Shown here one piece after another: positions 16,081 to 23,263 of a stretch of DNA of 28,043 bases. Source of the stretch: a virus; the IMG/VR virus record IMGVR_UViG_3300034121_001870, positions 1 to 28,043 of that record, one strand, 5' to 3'. The notes under the pieces are model-generated. The model did no database searches. It was not told where the DNA came from and saw only the letters and a list, made by a program, of their open reading frames with translations. Both the position numbers and the translations under genes were made by a program. The stretch's first letter is position 1. Each line of letters starts with the position of its first letter.

Positions 16081-16194
16081 CTATTTCTTGTTAGTGCTAA
16101 ATAATCCAACCAGATATGAATTAGTTAGTACACATAACCATAAATCAACTTGAGTTGTGATACCAAATGTTAATAACCATTTAGTTATAATAAC
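16081..16194 (-). pseudogene. open frame continuing the upstream TM peptide after an in-frame TAA
   Basis: The frame of the 25-residue TM peptide upstream continues past its TAA without another stop for 37 codons, reading IITKWLLTFGITTQVDLWLC and on to a basic end STNKK. It has membrane-like character but no ATG, GTG or TTG start of its own. It could be the second half of a broken 63-residue membrane protein, be reached by readthrough, or start at ATT behind AGGAGG. Presented as a possible nonsense-split gene. Confidence 0.35.
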
Positions 16195-16272
16195 TTAAAG
16201 TAACCATCCTCCTAGTACAAAAACACTAACTGTTAATACTAACGCACCTACAGCTTGTAATGTTAATTTCAT
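16195..16272 (-). CDS. single-pass membrane microprotein (25 aa)
   Basis: ATG 16272 follows GGAGAATCTC, one of the best ribosome-binding sites in the area. The product begins MKLTLQAVGALVLTV, is almost entirely one hydrophobic helix and ends GGWLL. Phages often carry such small membrane proteins, but the role cannot be read from this sequence. The same frame stays open beyond its TAA, see the neighbouring entry. Confidence 0.6.
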   Translation of the reverse strand: MKLTLQAVGALVLTVSVFVLGGWLL

Positions 16273-16282
16273 GAGATTCTCC

Positions 16283-16747
16283 TTATTTAACTACTTCAAC
16301 TAATTGAACTTCAACTAATACTGGTTGGCGCGATTTGTCATTTAGTAATGCTTTTAATACATTACTACTATGATGTTTCATTTTAAAAACACGCGCACTA
16401 GATAACTTCTTTGACCACCTACCCCATTGTGTTCCTGACGCTCTAGATTGTCGCCAATACTCGCCAGTCAACGAGTCTTTAATTATGTGCATTCTATACC
16501 AATCATCCAACCCCGTAATTCCGACTATCAAATCAACTAATTCATCCTCCGACAACTGGCAGTTAGTTAGTTCAGATTGTTTCAGAATATCATTATCTAC
16601 AAACCTATGAAATTTAAAAAGAAGAGTTTCTGCATTTGCAGCACACATTACGTCTTTAAATTCTGTACCATAGTAAATCTTTCCAGTTAAACTCATATCT
16701 GAGTTAATAGTTATATCAGTTAATGTGTAACCTTTATATTCGTTCAT
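16283..16747 (-). CDS. unknown protein with HicB-like N-terminal outline (154 aa)
   Basis: The start is ATG 16747 behind TTGGAG; the frame upstream to TTG 16759 only covers that site. The first 50 residues (YKGYTLTDITI, a G-x-I turn, then ETLLFKFHRFVDN) resemble the strand-strand-strand-helix outline of HicB antitoxins, where a F-x-x-x-VD helix end is typical. No HicA-like partner is beside it. The C-terminal half contains DSLTGEYWRQSRASGTQWG and a basic helix, unassigned. HicB relation is a guess from pattern. Confidence 0.55.
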   Translation of the reverse strand: MNEYKGYTLTDITINSDMSLTGKIYYGTEFKDVMCAANAETLLFKFHRFVDNDILKQSELTNCQLSEDELVDLIVGITGLDDWYRMHIIKDSLTGEYWRQSRASGTQWGRWSKKLSSARVFKMKHHSSNVLKALLNDKSRQPVLVEVQLVEVVK

Positions 16748-16774
16748 TTCTAACTCCAATAACTACAAGTGAAC

Positions 16775-16813
16775 TATTAGTTAATTGAGTTAAGGTACAT
16801 CAATTAACTAATA
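16775..16813 (-). repeat. 14-bp AT-rich inverted repeat in intergenic leader
   Basis: Perfect arms TATTAGTTAATTGA and TCAATTAACTAATA around an 11-nt loop, 15 nt after the stop at 16829 and 28 nt before the start at 16747. No U-tract follows on either strand. It may be an operator, mRNA stability element or weak terminator. Confidence 0.6.
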
Positions 16814-16828
16814 CATAATCTACATCAA

Positions 16829-17116
16829 CTAAACTAATGTGAACTTAGTGAATGTAAGTTTACCATCATTTACATTAGGTACGATAACTTCATCACCTTT
16901 AACTAAAGATTTAATACCTCGTTTACGCTTACCTATATCAATAGATAACGTATCTTTAATTAACTTAACTTTGCGAGACTTAGTGTAACTCAAGTTAATA
17001 GCATTCTCTAATTGCTCTCTATTAAGAAGTGCATTAAACTCTTGATATCTTAATGTACAGTTAGCAGGTAGAATGGAAACAATTGCGGCATTTAGATTAA
17101 GTGCGAAGTAAATCAT
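16829..17116 (-). CDS. possible DUF1874-like protein lacking the ring-nuclease histidine (95 aa)
   Basis: Length and outline recall DUF1874 (family of the AcrIII-1 ring nuclease): a first strand MIYFALNLNAAIVSILPANC, an E-rich segment, a central helix beginning INLSYTKSRK, then VKGDEVIVP and a last strand LTFTKFTLV. In AcrIII-1 the central helix carries a GH motif whose His is catalytic; here the matching position is S-Y, so no ring-nuclease activity is expected even if the fold is right. A promoter candidate lies upstream at 17175-17204. The family call is tentative. Confidence 0.5.
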   Translation of the reverse strand: MIYFALNLNAAIVSILPANCTLRYQEFNALLNREQLENAINLSYTKSRKVKLIKDTLSIDIGKRKRGIKSLVKGDEVIVPNVNDGKLTFTKFTLV

Positions 17117-17174
17117 GTTATCTCCAGTTAGAATGAGTTAATTGAACAGTAGTTAAATAATGTTAATTAAGTGC

Positions 17175-17204
17175 ATTATAATTGCAACTTAATAAATGAG
17201 TTAA
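17175..17204 (-). promoter_or_regulatory. candidate promoter for the gene at 16829-17116
   Basis: On the minus strand TATAAT is preceded by TTAACT with an 18-nt spacer, a sigma70-like match of 6/6 and 4/6. It lies about 60 nt upstream of ATG 17116, in the gap after the stop at 17214. In such AT-rich DNA chance matches are common. Confidence 0.4.
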
Positions 17205-17213
17205 AGATGTTAA

Positions 17214-17378
17214 TCATAACAGATTTAGAATGTCTTTGTATGATGTAGGTTGTTTAACTTGATGTTTGTTTAATTGACGTATAGCAAATCTCCCTAATCT
17301 ATCAAAAGTGACAAAGGTTAAGTTAGTGTTCTCTAAATCAACATCAGGTAAAGTAACTTTAGTAGCCCACTTATTCAT
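17214..17378 (-). CDS. 54-residue protein with C-terminal SYKDILNLL
   Basis: ATG 17378 follows GGAGAAAGTTAA and its ATGAATAA overlaps the stop of the upstream gene. The product starts MNKWATKVTLPDVDLENTNL and ends SYKDILNLL, which matches the ending of the proteins at 630-905, 902-1153 and 3929-4186. The rest of the sequence differs from those. Coding potential is supported by the ribosome-binding site, the coupling and the shared ending. Confidence 0.7.
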   Translation of the reverse strand: MNKWATKVTLPDVDLENTNLTFVTFDRLGRFAIRQLNKHQVKQPTSYKDILNLL

Positions 17379-17826
17379 TTAACTTTCTCCATTGTTCCCA
17401 AGCTTCAGGTAAATATTTTTGTAATGCTTGCCAGTATTCTACTACTTCTGTGTCGGGATAGTAAGTACAAACTTCACAAGCATCTTCATAGTTAAGGAAT
17501 GTAGTAGCGTCATTAGGAGAATTACCCCATTCTAAAGTTCCTCTTTTATAATACTTATTTGTTTTAGTATTCTTAACTACATACTTTGAATTGTTAGTCA
17601 TAGCATAACTTCTTTTTACAGTTTTAGTTGATTCAATACTCATGTAGGTTCTCATTTGATTACTCTCACTTATTTTCTTACTTAATGCAGTTAACATCAT
17701 GATGTCATTCCCTAAATCAGAAATTTCATCTTCGTCATCAATTAAACTAGAGCGAGTTTGATACTTAACTATTAGATTATTAATAGCTAATATTATGAAC
17801 ACTCTATCCTTAAATCCTAAATCCAT
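17371..17826 (-). CDS. unknown protein (151 aa)
   Basis: The N-terminal half is helical (FKDRVFIILAINNLIVKY, then an acidic loop). The second half is a small domain KYVVKNTKTNKYYKRGTLEW followed by ATTFLNYEDACEVCTYYPDT, which looks like a strand-turn-strand-helix unit of the kind that reads display residues (KYYVK...F.s..eA). The 54-residue protein encoded just upstream (17869-18033) has a short version of that unit (QFLTYDEAVELSK). No function known. Confidence 0.6.
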   Translation of the reverse strand: MDLGFKDRVFIILAINNLIVKYQTRSSLIDDEDEISDLGNDIMMLTALSKKISESNQMRTYMSIESTKTVKRSYAMTNNSKYVVKNTKTNKYYKRGTLEWGNSPNDATTFLNYEDACEVCTYYPDTEVVEYWQALQKYLPEAWEQWRKLNE

Positions 17827-17868
17827 AGTAGTTACTTAACTTAGTTACCTCGTTAAGTTGAATGTTAA

Positions 17869-18033
17869 TTACACCTTTACTTTCTTGATTGCACGTTTAA
17901 TTGGTTTACTTAATTCAACAGCTTCATCATAAGTTAGAAACTGTTTATCTCCAACTATGAATACTTCACGTAACTCGAATCTATCAACTACAGATGTACC
18001 GGGTTTAGCAGGTCTAGCGAATACGTTACTCAT
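17869..18033 (-). CDS. small basic protein (54 aa)
   Basis: ATG 18033 follows TTAGGAGAATAAC. The product begins MSNVFARPAKPGTSVVDRFE, contains GDKQFLTYDEAVELSKP, and ends in a Lys-rich helix (IKRAIKKVKV). It lies between a TM microprotein gene and the 151-residue gene and is probably in the same transcript. No family recognised. Confidence 0.65.
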   Translation of the reverse strand: MSNVFARPAKPGTSVVDRFELREVFIVGDKQFLTYDEAVELSKPIKRAIKKVKV

Positions 18034-18034
18034 G

Positions 18035-18127
18035 TTATTCTCCTAATATTTTAGAAAGTAAATCAATTACACTGGATAGAAATAATCCAAATAGTGTACC
18101 AAGTAAGAAAATAAATAGTATTGGCAT
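18035..18127 (-). CDS. single-pass membrane microprotein (30 aa)
   Basis: ATG 18127 follows TTAGGAGATTGACA. The product (MPILFIFLLGTLFGLFLSSV, then IDLLSKILGE) is one hydrophobic helix with a short amphipathic tail. Its end carries the ribosome-binding site of the next gene. A second such membrane peptide lies at 16195-16272. Confidence 0.6.
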   Translation of the reverse strand: MPILFIFLLGTLFGLFLSSVIDLLSKILGE

Positions 18128-18137
18128 TGTCAATCTC

Positions 18138-18689
18138 CTAATAAACTAATAGTTCACTATTAAATCGCACTAACTTAAGTAGAGTTAGCAGTTTCCAATC
18201 TACAGGAAATGACTTGAATCGGAGATCTGTGCGTGATTTAATTTCCATCTGTTTAACCTGTTTCCATTTACGTAACTCCTCAATAACACTATCTTTAATT
18301 GGTACATCTAACCATTTAGATAACTCAATTAATAATTTAAGTGATTCCGTATCAGATGTACATTGAACTACACCTACACTAGATTTATTTCTATGTTGAT
18401 AAAACGCATATTCGCTGGACTTAACTTGAAAACCAAGCCATTGATCATTTCGTTTAACTGCAATGTCTACTTGATATACAGAATCAAGTATGGTGTAATT
18501 TTCAACTAGATACACTTCATCTAATTGAAGTAACTTGAGAATGTTAACTAGATACAACTCTGTTTTCTTACCTTTGTCAACAGCAGCTTTAGTATTGTAA
18601 TTTGGTCTAGTAAGTTTAATTTTATCTAGACCATATATCAGATGATCTAGTGTTAACTCGTATGGTTTGTTGGCGATCTTGAAGCTCAT
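18138..18689 (-). CDS. PD-(D/E)XK-type nuclease-like protein (183 aa)
   Basis: The core of the fold is visible: a helix with KGKKTELYLVNILKLL supplying the Glu near residue 43, then VYQVDIAVKR with the metal-binding Asp near 74, then WLGFQVKSS near 84-92 as the Q-x-K strand. This E...D...QxK arrangement is that of archaeal-type Holliday junction resolvases and many phage endonucleases. I take ATG 18689 (AGAGGA upstream) rather than the longer frame to 18731. The C-terminal third is helical and basic. Substrate unknown; recombination or DNA processing is likely. Confidence 0.65.
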   Translation of the reverse strand: MSFKIANKPYELTLDHLIYGLDKIKLTRPNYNTKAAVDKGKKTELYLVNILKLLQLDEVYLVENYTILDSVYQVDIAVKRNDQWLGFQVKSSEYAFYQHRNKSSVGVVQCTSDTESLKLLIELSKWLDVPIKDSVIEELRKWKQVKQMEIKSRTDLRFKSFPVDWKLLTLLKLVRFNSELLVY

Positions 18690-18707
18690 AACATTGTCCT
18701 CTAAATA

Positions 18708-18722
18708 AATTGACCAACAAAG
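18708..18722 (-). repeat. 15-nt element AATTGACCAACAAAG, copy 1
   Basis: Identical 15-mer to 25169-25183 (written on the plus strand). In both places it lies directly downstream, on the minus strand, of a hairpin and 30-45 nt upstream of a gene start. Confidence 0.6.
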
Positions 18723-18724
18723 AA

Positions 18725-18746
18725 AGCGCAACTTAATTGCTGCGCT
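18725..18746 (-). terminator. hairpin with T-rich tail, terminator-like
   Basis: Stem AGCGCA/TGCGCT with a 10-nt loop, followed on the minus strand by TTCTTTGTT. It follows the stop at 18770 and precedes the nuclease-like gene. Confidence 0.6.
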
Positions 18747-18769
18747 ACCTTAATTGATAATCTATATGG

Positions 18770-18940
18770 TTACTTAAACTTGATATTACTAGTCTCAATC
18801 TTCCCCGTATGTTCCTCAACTTCAATCTTAGTTTCAGTTACCTTCTCAGGTGGAGTATTTTTATCTGCATAACTACTAGTTGTAGTCTTAACTCCATCTT
18901 TAATTACAATTTCAATTCCAACTAATCGTTTATCCGACAT
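18770..18940 (-). CDS. small charged protein (56 aa)
   Basis: ATG 18940 follows GGAGATAAGT and overlaps the stop of the upstream gene. The product, MSDKRLVGIEIVIKDGVKTT at its start, is beta-like and Thr/Lys/Glu-rich, ending TSNIKFK. Last gene before a terminator-like hairpin. No family recognised. Confidence 0.65.
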   Translation of the reverse strand: MSDKRLVGIEIVIKDGVKTTTSSYADKNTPPEKVTETKIEVEEHTGKIETSNIKFK

Positions 18941-19265
18941 ACTTATCTCCTAGATAATGTTTAACTAATGCTAGTGGAACATTACAATAAATATTCTCAG
19001 GATTAGTAATTGATCGAATATGCACATCACCTTTTATACCTTCAGATACAATTTCCCAATCATGTAATCCTAAATGTGGATGAAAGTAAGAAAAAACAGG
19101 TGGTTTGTACAATTCAATATTATTATTATAAACCAGCTTTTCACCCCAATCTTCATGTTCAATTACATAATAATAACCATTTCTAGTTATATATGTAACT
19201 TCAAACACATGACCTTGTGGTTGATTAAGTAAAACAACTTTATCTCCGATATTGAATTTATTCAT
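18930..19265 (-). CDS. small barrel-like protein (111 aa)
   Basis: I take ATG 19265 (MNKFNIGDKVVLLNQPQGHV) because AAGGAG lies 9 nt upstream and the ATGAATAA overlaps the stop of the acidic microprotein frame. The first 55 residues (GDKVVLLNQPQGHVFEVTYI, then YYYVIEHEDWG) fit an SH3/KOW-like barrel; the rest contains WEIVSEGIKGDVHIRSI. No function assigned. Confidence 0.65.
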   Translation of the reverse strand: MNKFNIGDKVVLLNQPQGHVFEVTYITRNGYYYVIEHEDWGEKLVYNNNIELYKPPVFSYFHPHLGLHDWEIVSEGIKGDVHIRSITNPENIYCNVPLALVKHYLGDKYVG

Positions 19266-19341
19266 CTTCATCTTCTCCTTGTGGTGCTGGTATAGTTGGA
19301 CTTTCTTCTCCATTACCTCTTTCATCAGGATCTAACTTCAT
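19258..19341 (-). CDS. acidic microprotein (27 aa)
   Basis: ATG 19341 has GGAGAATCGTA at ideal distance. The product begins MKLDPDERGNGEESPTIPAP and ends GEDEDE: acidic, Pro-rich and probably disordered. The competing frame here lacks a comparable signal. Overlaps its neighbours on both sides. Confidence 0.55.
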   Translation of the reverse strand: MKLDPDERGNGEESPTIPAPQGEDEDE

Positions 19342-19639
19342 TACGATTCTCCATAGCAAATAATTCATCACAAGTTAACTCAACACGATCTAAATCGTTA
19401 TCATCTACAGTGTCATAGAATAACTTCATAAATTTAGCATTATCAACTTTTAATTTCTCCAATAGCTTAAGACATTCAATTAAACCTCTAACATAATAGT
19501 ATTCACCATCAACACGTATTCTGATAGCTATACTTAATATTTTCTTACCATCTTGATCTGTTACTACATTAATAATTGGTTTCCATGCTGTGTAACGTTC
19601 AAGATTAATACCGCCGCATTCAAGTTCAAAATTCTTCAT
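19325..19639 (-). CDS. unknown protein (104 aa)
   Basis: ATG 19639 (MKNFELECGGINLERYTAWK) follows TTAGGAGTATA; an ATG at 19669 exists but has a poorer site. The middle IAIRIRVDGEYYYVRGLIEC looks like paired strands, and the end is acidic (DTVDDNDLDRVELTCDELFA). No family recognised. Confidence 0.6.
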   Translation of the reverse strand: MKNFELECGGINLERYTAWKPIINVVTDQDGKKILSIAIRIRVDGEYYYVRGLIECLKLLEKLKVDNAKFMKLFYDTVDDNDLDRVELTCDELFAMENRNEVRS

Positions 19640-19708
19640 TATACTCCTAATAAGAATCGGTGTGTTCATCAACTTACTCTTTTTCTTACAATTTGAATGT
19701 CTTGTGGT

Positions 19709-20053
19709 TCATACGCTAACATTAATCCTACTATCTGGATATATAACACAAGCACTAAGATAACTACTTACGAACTTTACTAAATCCTCATATTTACCCC
19801 AACCGTTAGCGGGATTTAACTTCCTGTATTTATCAGGATCACTAATTAATTCAATCAACCCTTCAGCTAGAGGTTTAATTAACTCACTAGCATTAGTTAC
19901 TTCTGGATGCCATAAACACTCATACAATCCAGCTAATTCAGCCATTGTATTTAGATTGTGAGTTATGTTAGCAGTAAACACTTCAGTAGTAGTTACTTCA
20001 TCAGATACAACTACAACTGGTTCATCTATCGTTAACCAAACATCTAAACTCAT
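19709..20053 (-). CDS. conserved protein of unknown function with HNLN-MAE and GWG-YEDL motifs (114 aa)
   Basis: Segments THNLNTMAELAGLYECLWHP, then LIKPLAEGLIEL, then LNPANGWGKYEDLVKFVSSY and a final strand, form an outline I recall from uncharacterised proteins spread across phages and bacteria. No biochemical role is known to me. The start overlaps the stop of the upstream gene by 1 nt. Confidence 0.7.
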   Translation of the reverse strand: MSLDVWLTIDEPVVVVSDEVTTTEVFTANITHNLNTMAELAGLYECLWHPEVTNASELIKPLAEGLIELISDPDKYRKLNPANGWGKYEDLVKFVSSYLSACVIYPDSRINVSV

Positions 20054-20295
20054 TATTCTGCGTATATAACAGTAGTTACATCAACAATTACACCATTACG
20101 TGCGAGTATTATAAGTTGATCATCAAGCTTAACATAATAATAATCAGATTCAAGTGGAATATCAGTTAATGCAGATTTAAGTTCACTTGTTAAAGAACTA
20201 AGTTCAGCTTCTTTCTTTTCTCTAGTTACGTCTAACTCTTTAACTTCAGCTTTAGTTTCTAAAATGTTTACGATGATTTGTCCTAATTTACTCAT
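20053..20295 (-). CDS. small coiled-coil protein (80 aa)
   Basis: ATG 20295 follows GGAGGAATTAGA and overlaps the stop of the upstream gene (ATGA). Residues 12-45 form a coiled coil (ETKAEVKELDVTREKKEAEL), followed by a small beta part YYYVKLDDQLIILARNG. No family recognised. Confidence 0.65.
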   Translation of the reverse strand: MSKLGQIIVNILETKAEVKELDVTREKKEAELSSLTSELKSALTDIPLESDYYYVKLDDQLIILARNGVIVDVTTVIYAE

Positions 20296-20414
20296 TCTAA
20301 TTCCTCCATAATTACATCATCGTCATCATCACATGAGAAGAGAAACTCATCATATGATTCCTTGTTAAGTTTAGTTAGAAGAAGACGTGCATCCTCATTG
20401 TGTAGTGTGTACAT
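20292..20414 (-). CDS. acidic small protein (40 aa)
   Basis: The frame begins MYTLHNEDARLLLTKLNKES and has a run of five Asp followed by VIMEELE. Its 3' end holds the ribosome-binding site of the next gene and overlaps it by 4 nt. ATG 20414 has no Shine-Dalgarno sequence and lies 11 nt after a 12-bp hairpin. Confidence 0.55.
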   Translation of the reverse strand: MYTLHNEDARLLLTKLNKESYDEFLFSCDDDDDVIMEELE

Positions 20415-20425
20415 AAACTTAGTTG

Positions 20426-20454
20426 AACTGTAGTTAAATTACTTAACTACAGTT
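20426..20454 (-). repeat. perfect 12-bp inverted repeat before an SD-less start
   Basis: Arms AACTGTAGTTAA and TTAACTACAGTT around a 5-nt loop, 7 nt after the stop at 20462. No U-tract. Could terminate, stabilise mRNA ends, or act in translation of the next gene. Confidence 0.6.
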
Positions 20455-20461
20455 AGTTATC

Positions 20462-20860
20462 CTATCCTAGTTGTTCCAGCATTTTAATCTTCTCTTCCTT
20501 ACTTAATTCTTTAAGTTGTTTAAGGTCATCTTCATGTATTGCTTCTAATAACTGTCGCTTCAGTTGAACCTTATTAGCTAATTTAACTCTAGTTGTTTCA
20601 CGTTCAACAGCTTCAAATGTGAGAGTAGCGTAAACATACTTAATTACTTCACGACGTAATTCAAGTTGTTCAGTTAACTGAGATTTAACTTCACTTAAAC
20701 CATCTTCAACTTGTTCGCGCAATTGACGATTAAGTTCCTTATAAGCTACATCTAAGTCAGGTAACTTACAGTTATATAAGTCTTCAGTAGATATTAATTT
20801 ACCGTTAACAGAGTAACGTAATGCTAAACGAACAGACTTTTCAATTAATGTTGCAGTCAT
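20462..20860 (-). CDS. helical coiled-coil protein (132 aa)
   Basis: ATG 20860 follows AGGAGAATCTC. The protein is almost entirely helical, Leu/Glu/Arg-rich, with heptad-like spacing in VAYKELNRQLREQVEDGLSE and onward and ending EEKIKMLEQLG. Possibly a structural or oligomerisation factor. It sits directly downstream of the 660-residue gene. No family recognised. Confidence 0.65.
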   Translation of the reverse strand: MTATLIEKSVRLALRYSVNGKLISTEDLYNCKLPDLDVAYKELNRQLREQVEDGLSEVKSQLTEQLELRREVIKYVYATLTFEAVERETTRVKLANKVQLKRQLLEAIHEDDLKQLKELSKEEKIKMLEQLG

Positions 20861-20922
20861 GAGATTCTCCTAATTGATTGATTAATACACTTTTACTGGA
20901 TGAGTGTGAACCACAGGAACTG

Positions 20923-22905
20923 TTATACCTTAACTCTCATAGTTCTATTACCATTAACTCTAACTACAAAGTTATTACGTAATGTTGAATTAAATCCAAC
21001 TCCAGATAATTGGTTACTGCAAGATGGTGTCTTTAACTTATCACCAAGTACATCAAATACCTTACGACTATGCTGAACTAATTCAGACTTAAGATACTCA
21101 TTAAAGATAGATCGAGGATTATCTGAATTAACACATCCTTCTAACATAAAGAGATAGTGTTTTTCACCGATAGCAGTTGTCCAATGATTAGGAGATAAAC
21201 TAACTAGATTGACCTTATGGAATAAATTAGTCTTAATACCCCATATCTCCTTAGATGACACACTAGAACCGCTACTATCAAGTGATTTAACAATAGTAAA
21301 TCCTTTTAATTTGTCGAATTTAACAGTAACTACAGGTATTGTCTCTCCACCTCGAAGATTCTTATTATATGCGTAAGAAAAAAGAGTACCATCTATTTCT
21401 AATTCAGCAGTAAATCCGCCATTAGATGTACGAAATGAATAGTTATGAACAAAGTATGTGTATTCACCATCCAGCATTCGGCGGCGATCTATGTGAACTA
21501 TGTTCTCTACTGCAACTCCTCTAGGAACGCGTATATCAACGTCCAACGAGCCACCAGTATTTCTACTAACTTTATTATTGTATGCAATCTCACAATAAAG
21601 AGGTTCTCTACAATGAGCATCGAAATCAATAATGTTATCATTATTATCATTCCATTGAATACTAAACCTACTAACTACATCATCTACACGTCCACCTGCT
21701 GCTTTAACTCTCTCACGCATACTATCAGCATTACCGCCATTGTAAACCCAGCTAAATGAGTTATCCCACTTAAATAATGTAGGTGCTGCACTATCTACAG
21801 CAGTTACTAAACTAACTAAATTACCACTATGGCGCGATTCAAGTAGTAACTCAACATTAGTAGCACCAGGTAACACATCATTAATAAACTCATCTATGTT
21901 AACTTCATCTAACTTAACTAATGACTTAGGATTAACAGGAACTTCATCTAATATGCTATCAAATACATTAGTATTGAGTTTCTGAGAGCGATTAATAAAC
22001 AGAGCATCATTAACGTTAATATCAGCTTCATTTGCAAATCTCCTATTTAATGCAGATTCTAAACCTAGTTCAATTACAAGTTGATTAGCTTCCTCTACTT
22101 GTTTCTTAGTAGAGATAACTTGATTAGTTCTCATGTAGTTAGATGGAGCTACCATAGCTTCATATTTTCTAACTGCAACATTAATATCAACACTATTAGA
22201 TAAATCAATTAATAAACTACCTATTGAAGTGTTTCTAATACCTGCAATAAACGAACTAGAGTTAATCCAACAATAGTTATCCTTATTAATAGTATCCTTG
22301 TATTCTTGTTGATGTTTAAGTAATTCAATTAAACTAGTTTTATTTGATTCACCTCTATATAACTGATTTTGTGCAATTAACTCAAGCACTGTTTCAGTTG
22401 AATCAATTGATAGTTCATTTAATGCTCGTTTAAATGTTTCCTTCTTACTACGTTTATCAGACATCAAGGTATCTTCAGTTAAAGAAGATTGAGTTACTAA
22501 TGTACGAGGTAACTCATAATAAAAATGCTGCCATTCAGTTACTAGAGTTAAACTACGATCTGTACCTAACTTAGATTGTTTAGTTATGAATACATTAGTT
22601 ATGTTAGATTCACTAACTAACTTATCTAATGCAGCTATAACTCCTGCATACATAACGTCATCTACAGTGAAATCCCACATTGACTTAACTTCACCATCTT
22701 TAATTGCAACTACATTACCATACTGTTTAATAAACTGTCTACAACAGTTACAGTTAAATCCTTGACGTTCATCATCAGGAAACGCATTTAAATAAGCATC
22801 CCATAACTCATTCTTATTAACATCAGTTACATATAACCGAACTTGTCCTTCAATGAGTTTATTGAAGTTACTTTGAAACAATACTTTAAATTCATTAAAT
22901 TGCAT
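20923..22905 (-). CDS. large phage protein with CNCC motif and DUF2135/YfaP-like beta domain (660 aa)
   Basis: Start ATG 22905 follows AGGAGACTT. Residues about 1-95 contain LWDAYLNAFPDDERQGFNCN with a C-x-C-C cluster followed by RQFIKQYGNVVAIKDGEV, an outline I recall from hypothetical proteins of large phages. The middle is helical. Residues about 410-530 form a beta-sandwich pattern: IDFDAHCREP, then GGSLDVDIRV, VENIVHI, DGEYTYFVHNYSF. That resembles DUF2135/YfaP-type domains. The Cys cluster might bind metal. No function is known; its length and place suggest a core rather than accessory role. Its DNA carries one copy of the GTAAGAAAA nonamer. Confidence 0.75.
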   Translation of the reverse strand: MQFNEFKVLFQSNFNKLIEGQVRLYVTDVNKNELWDAYLNAFPDDERQGFNCNCCRQFIKQYGNVVAIKDGEVKSMWDFTVDDVMYAGVIAALDKLVSESNITNVFITKQSKLGTDRSLTLVTEWQHFYYELPRTLVTQSSLTEDTLMSDKRSKKETFKRALNELSIDSTETVLELIAQNQLYRGESNKTSLIELLKHQQEYKDTINKDNYCWINSSSFIAGIRNTSIGSLLIDLSNSVDINVAVRKYEAMVAPSNYMRTNQVISTKKQVEEANQLVIELGLESALNRRFANEADINVNDALFINRSQKLNTNVFDSILDEVPVNPKSLVKLDEVNIDEFINDVLPGATNVELLLESRHSGNLVSLVTAVDSAAPTLFKWDNSFSWVYNGGNADSMRERVKAAGGRVDDVVSRFSIQWNDNNDNIIDFDAHCREPLYCEIAYNNKVSRNTGGSLDVDIRVPRGVAVENIVHIDRRRMLDGEYTYFVHNYSFRTSNGGFTAELEIDGTLFSYAYNKNLRGGETIPVVTVKFDKLKGFTIVKSLDSSGSSVSSKEIWGIKTNLFHKVNLVSLSPNHWTTAIGEKHYLFMLEGCVNSDNPRSIFNEYLKSELVQHSRKVFDVLGDKLKTPSCSNQLSGVGFNSTLRNNFVVRVNGNRTMRVKV

Positions 22906-22933
22906 AACTCTAAGTCTCCTAATTGTGTTAACT

Positions 22934-23173
22934 CTAAACTAACTTAATTAACAATGAATAGTTATCACTAAATGTAATAACTATAGTTACATCATCTTCA
23001 TTAACTATAGATAAGATAACCTTACCTATAATATCTTCAATTGGAAATGCTCTACATAATAGACCTAATGATAATGAATAGAAAAGTATTCTACTAAATA
23101 GAAAATAACTAGAATTAGTTAAGTTAATTAGTAGATCATTATCATCATTAAGAGATACATCAGTTACTTTCAT
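22934..23173 (-). CDS. unknown small hydrophobic protein (79 aa)
   Basis: The product has an N-terminal beta part (KVTDVSLNDDNDLLINLTNS), a hydrophobic segment YFLFSRILFYSLSLGLLC that could be a membrane helix, and a final beta pair. The ribosome-binding site is weak. On the minus strand a six-residue frame (MNKQLA) behind GAGGTAAC precedes it at 23210-23190 and may be a leader. First gene after the terminator at 23233-23259. Confidence 0.55.
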   Translation of the reverse strand: MKVTDVSLNDDNDLLINLTNSSYFLFSRILFYSLSLGLLCRAFPIEDIIGKVILSIVNEDDVTIVITFSDNYSLLIKLV

Positions 23174-23232
23174 CTAACTTAACTATTAATTAAGCTAATT
23201 GTTTATTCATGATTAGTTACCTCAAATTAAAA

Positions 23233-23259
23233 ATCTAAGTTAATTGAGTTAACTTAGAT
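23233..23259 (-). terminator. intrinsic terminator at the end of the structured RNA
   Basis: Perfect 11-bp stem ATCTAAGTTAA/TTAACTTAGAT with a 5-nt loop, followed on the minus strand by TTTTTAATTT. The loop and tail orientation fit minus-strand transcription. It would end a transcript coming from the structured block at 23264-23760. Confidence 0.75.
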
Positions 23260-23263
23260 CGGC

